Shown: in pieces, positions 21,547 through 23,267 of the stretch
Numbering within the stretch: the stretch's first letter is position 1
Layout of the letters: every line of letters starts with the position of its first letter
Origin: CAYLVJ01 sp964501525
GTDB lineage: Bacteria > Patescibacteriota > Minisyncoccia > Minisyncoccales > CAYTKG01
Direction: 5' to 3'
Length of the DNA stretch: 23,267 bases
Assembly: GCA_964501525.1 (NCBI GenBank)
Contig: CAZCSI010000007.1
Location: forward strand, 1-23,267
Program-made: the position numbers and the translations under genes
The notes under the pieces: model-generated
Database searches by the model: none
What the model was told of the DNA's origin: nothing
What the model saw: only the letters and a program-made list of their open reading frames with translations

Positions 21547-23187
21547 ATGGCTAAACAGATTATTTATTCGGAAGAAGCAAGAAGAAAATTAAAGGCTGGT
21601 GCTGACAAACTGGCTAACGTTGTTAAAACCACTCTTGGCCCCAAGGGCCGCAACGTGATTTTAGGTTCCAGCTTTGGCGCTCCCACCATTACTAATGACG
21701 GAGTGTCCATAGCTGAAGAGATAGAGCTGTTGGATAAAATCGAAGACATGGGTGCCCAGGTTTTAAAGGAGGTGGCTTCAAAAACCAATGATGCAGCCGG
21801 AGACGGAACAACTACTGCTACGGTATTGGCTCAAGCCATTTTGGATTCCGGTTTAAAAAATGTAGCAGCCGGAGCCAACCCTTTAGCCATCCAGAGAGGA
21901 GTTGAAAAGGCATCCAGAGCGGTTATCCAGGAGTTAAAGAAAAAGGCTAAGAAACTGAAGAGCAGCGAAGAGGTGACTCAAGTTGCCACCAACTCGGCTG
22001 AAGATGAAGAGATTGGGAGAATGATAGCTTCGGTAATGGAAGAAGTAGGGGAGGACGGGGTAATAACCACTGAAGAGTCGAAAGGTTTCGGACTGGAAAA
22101 AGAGATTGTGCGCGGTATGCGATTTGACGAGGGTTATATCTCTCCTTACATGGTTACCGATTCAGAACGAATGGAAGCGGTTTATGAAGACCCCTATATC
22201 CTGATTACAGATAAAAAGATATCAGCTTTGTCCGACATACTGCCTCTTATGGAGGCCCTGGCCAACAAAGGAAGTAAGAAGTTGGTCCTTATTGCCGATG
22301 AGGTTGAAGGAGAAGCGCTGGCTACGCTTGTTATCAATAAGCTGAGGGGAAGCTTCAACGCTTTGGCAATAGAGGCTCCAGGGTTCGGAGACCGCAAAAA
22401 GGAGCTGCTTCAGGACATAGCGGTGCTTGCCGGAGCCCAGGTTATATCAGAGGATAAAGGCATGAAGCTTGAGAACGCTTCTGTCACTATGCTCGGTCGG
22501 GCCCGCAAGGTGATTTCAACCAAGGAGCACACTACTGTTATTGAAGGTAAAGGTTCTCAGCCCGATGTTCAAAAAAGGGTGGCTCAAATCAAGACCAGGA
22601 TAGAAAATACCGAATCCGATTTTGACAAAGAAAGGTTGAGAAAAAGACTGGGAAAACTGACGGGCGGAGTAGCTGTAATCAAAATAGGCGCGCCGACAGA
22701 GGTAGAGCAGAAAGCCCGCATGCACAAAACAGAAGACGCTTTAAACGCTACCAGAGCCGCAGTTGAAGAAGGAATTGTGGCCGGAGGAGGCGTAGCTTTA
22801 CTGAGAGCTGCTTCCGTACTGGAAGGCCTTGGTCTTAGTGAAGAAGAAGAAACAGGCGCCAAGATACTTAAAAGAGCTCTTGAAGAGCCTGTGCGCCGTA
22901 TTGCTGAAAACGCCGGCTTGGACGGAGGTGTAGTGGCCGCTAAAATCAGGGGCAAAGAAGGCAACTTCGGATTTAACGCAGAGACGATGAAGTTTGAAGA
23001 CCTGATGAAAGCCGGTATTGTTGACCCGGTGAAAGTGGTCCGTTCTGCTTTGGAAAACGCTGCTTCAGCCGCTTCTATGTTCTTAACTACAGAAGCAGTG
23101 GTGGCTGACCTTCCGGAAAAGGATGATGACAAAAATGGACCAGCCGGTATGGGGGGCATGGGAGGTATGCCTCAGGCAGGTTTCTAA
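21547..23187 (+). CDS. groEL: Chaperonin GroEL
   Basis: The 546-residue ATPase ring chaperonin. TTLGPKGRNVIL and NDGVSIAEEIEL are the N-terminal equatorial blocks, and AGDGTTTATVLAQAIL holds the catalytic GDGTTT. The apical domain carries KLVLIADEVEGEALATLVINKLRG, followed by APGFGDRKKELLQDIAVLAGAQVIS. EEGIVAGGGVALLRA is the second equatorial block. The C-terminal GGM-type tail (GMGGMGGMP) is present. No truncation. The two-base gap from groES and lack of an SD imply translational coupling or read-through initiation. Confidence 0.98.
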   Translation: MAKQIIYSEEARRKLKAGADKLANVVKTTLGPKGRNVILGSSFGAPTITNDGVSIAEEIELLDKIEDMGAQVLKEVASKTNDAAGDGTTTATVLAQAILDSGLKNVAAGANPLAIQRGVEKASRAVIQELKKKAKKLKSSEEVTQVATNSAEDEEIGRMIASVMEEVGEDGVITTEESKGFGLEKEIVRGMRFDEGYISPYMVTDSERMEAVYEDPYILITDKKISALSDILPLMEALANKGSKKLVLIADEVEGEALATLVINKLRGSFNALAIEAPGFGDRKKELLQDIAVLAGAQVISEDKGMKLENASVTMLGRARKVISTKEHTTVIEGKGSQPDVQKRVAQIKTRIENTESDFDKERLRKRLGKLTGGVAVIKIGAPTEVEQKARMHKTEDALNATRAAVEEGIVAGGGVALLRAASVLEGLGLSEEEETGAKILKRALEEPVRRIAENAGLDGGVVAAKIRGKEGNFGFNAETMKFEDLMKAGIVDPVKVVRSALENAASAASMFLTTEAVVADLPEKDDDKNGPAGMGGMGGMPQAGF

Positions 23188-23202
23188 AACGAATAAAATA
23201 AA

Positions 23203-23239
23203 AAATAGAGAATCCCGCCTTATGCGGGGTTTTCTATTT
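23203..23239 (+). terminator. Rho-independent terminator after groEL
   Basis: AAATAGAGAATCCCGC (23203-23218) pairs along all 16 bases (two T-G pairs) with GCGGGGTTTTCTATTT (23224-23239) around loop CTTAT. The T-rich 3' arm gives the U tract. The A/T flanks also allow it to work in the opposite direction. Confidence 0.9.
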
Positions 23240-23267
23240 GATTTAAGATGTTTTTTAGATATATAAT

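Noticed and set aside
1..23267. CRISPR arrays, insertion sequences, phage integration sites
   Set aside because: No spaced direct repeats of CRISPR size, no transposase or integrase frame and no terminal inverted repeats were seen. The tRNA-Leu 3' end has no nearby duplicate suggesting an attachment site.

Overview
The window looks like chromosomal DNA from a Patescibacteria (Candidate Phyla Radiation) bacterium, probably of the Parcubacteria type. This rests on four things: unusually short versions of universal proteins (RpoB of 1063 residues, FtsK of 721), tight packing, AT-rich starts with almost no Shine-Dalgarno (SD) sequences, and a transmembrane-anchored oligopeptide-binding protein with an inserted peptidoglycan-binding domain. 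The lineage is inferred from protein character only; no 16S rRNA gene is present.

Layout, left to right. Positions 1-81 hold the tail of an unidentified gene, whose stop codon overlaps the -10 box of a strong sigma70-type promoter. A structured leader then precedes rpoB, followed on the + strand by rpoC, ftsK and recA, ending at a terminator near 10350-10373. Next comes a stand-alone small + strand gene (10459-10674) with its own promoter, two consensus SD/GTG initiation sites and a strong terminator. On the - strand, ychF, rpsF, ssb and rpsR form one block (12925 down to 10732). Divergent from it is a phosphomannomutase/phosphoglucomutase gene, which overlaps trpS convergently by 4 nt. The - strand run of cupin-type glucose-6-phosphate isomerase, tRNA-Leu(CAG), RNase J and trpS fills 17689-14322, with a four-copy 13-bp repeat just upstream of it. 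Another - strand run holds a YvlD/holin-4-family membrane protein, secG and the peptide-binding protein (20409-17804). A back-to-back promoter pair at 20436-20501 separates it from a + strand cluster of tiny, overlapping, mostly Cys/His-rich genes (about 20547-21163). The window closes with groES-groEL under a near-consensus promoter and a CIRCE (HrcA) operator, ended by a 16-bp terminator.

Most of the content is core machinery: transcription, chromosome segregation, recombination, translation, RNA decay, secretion and protein folding. The parts least explained by known families are the micro-gene cluster at 20547-21163, the orphan gene at 10459-10674, the rpoB leader, and the repeat array upstream of the isomerase. 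The micro-genes and the orphan gene carry strong SD sequences while the surrounding housekeeping genes mostly do not, so they may form a separate expression class or be acquired DNA.
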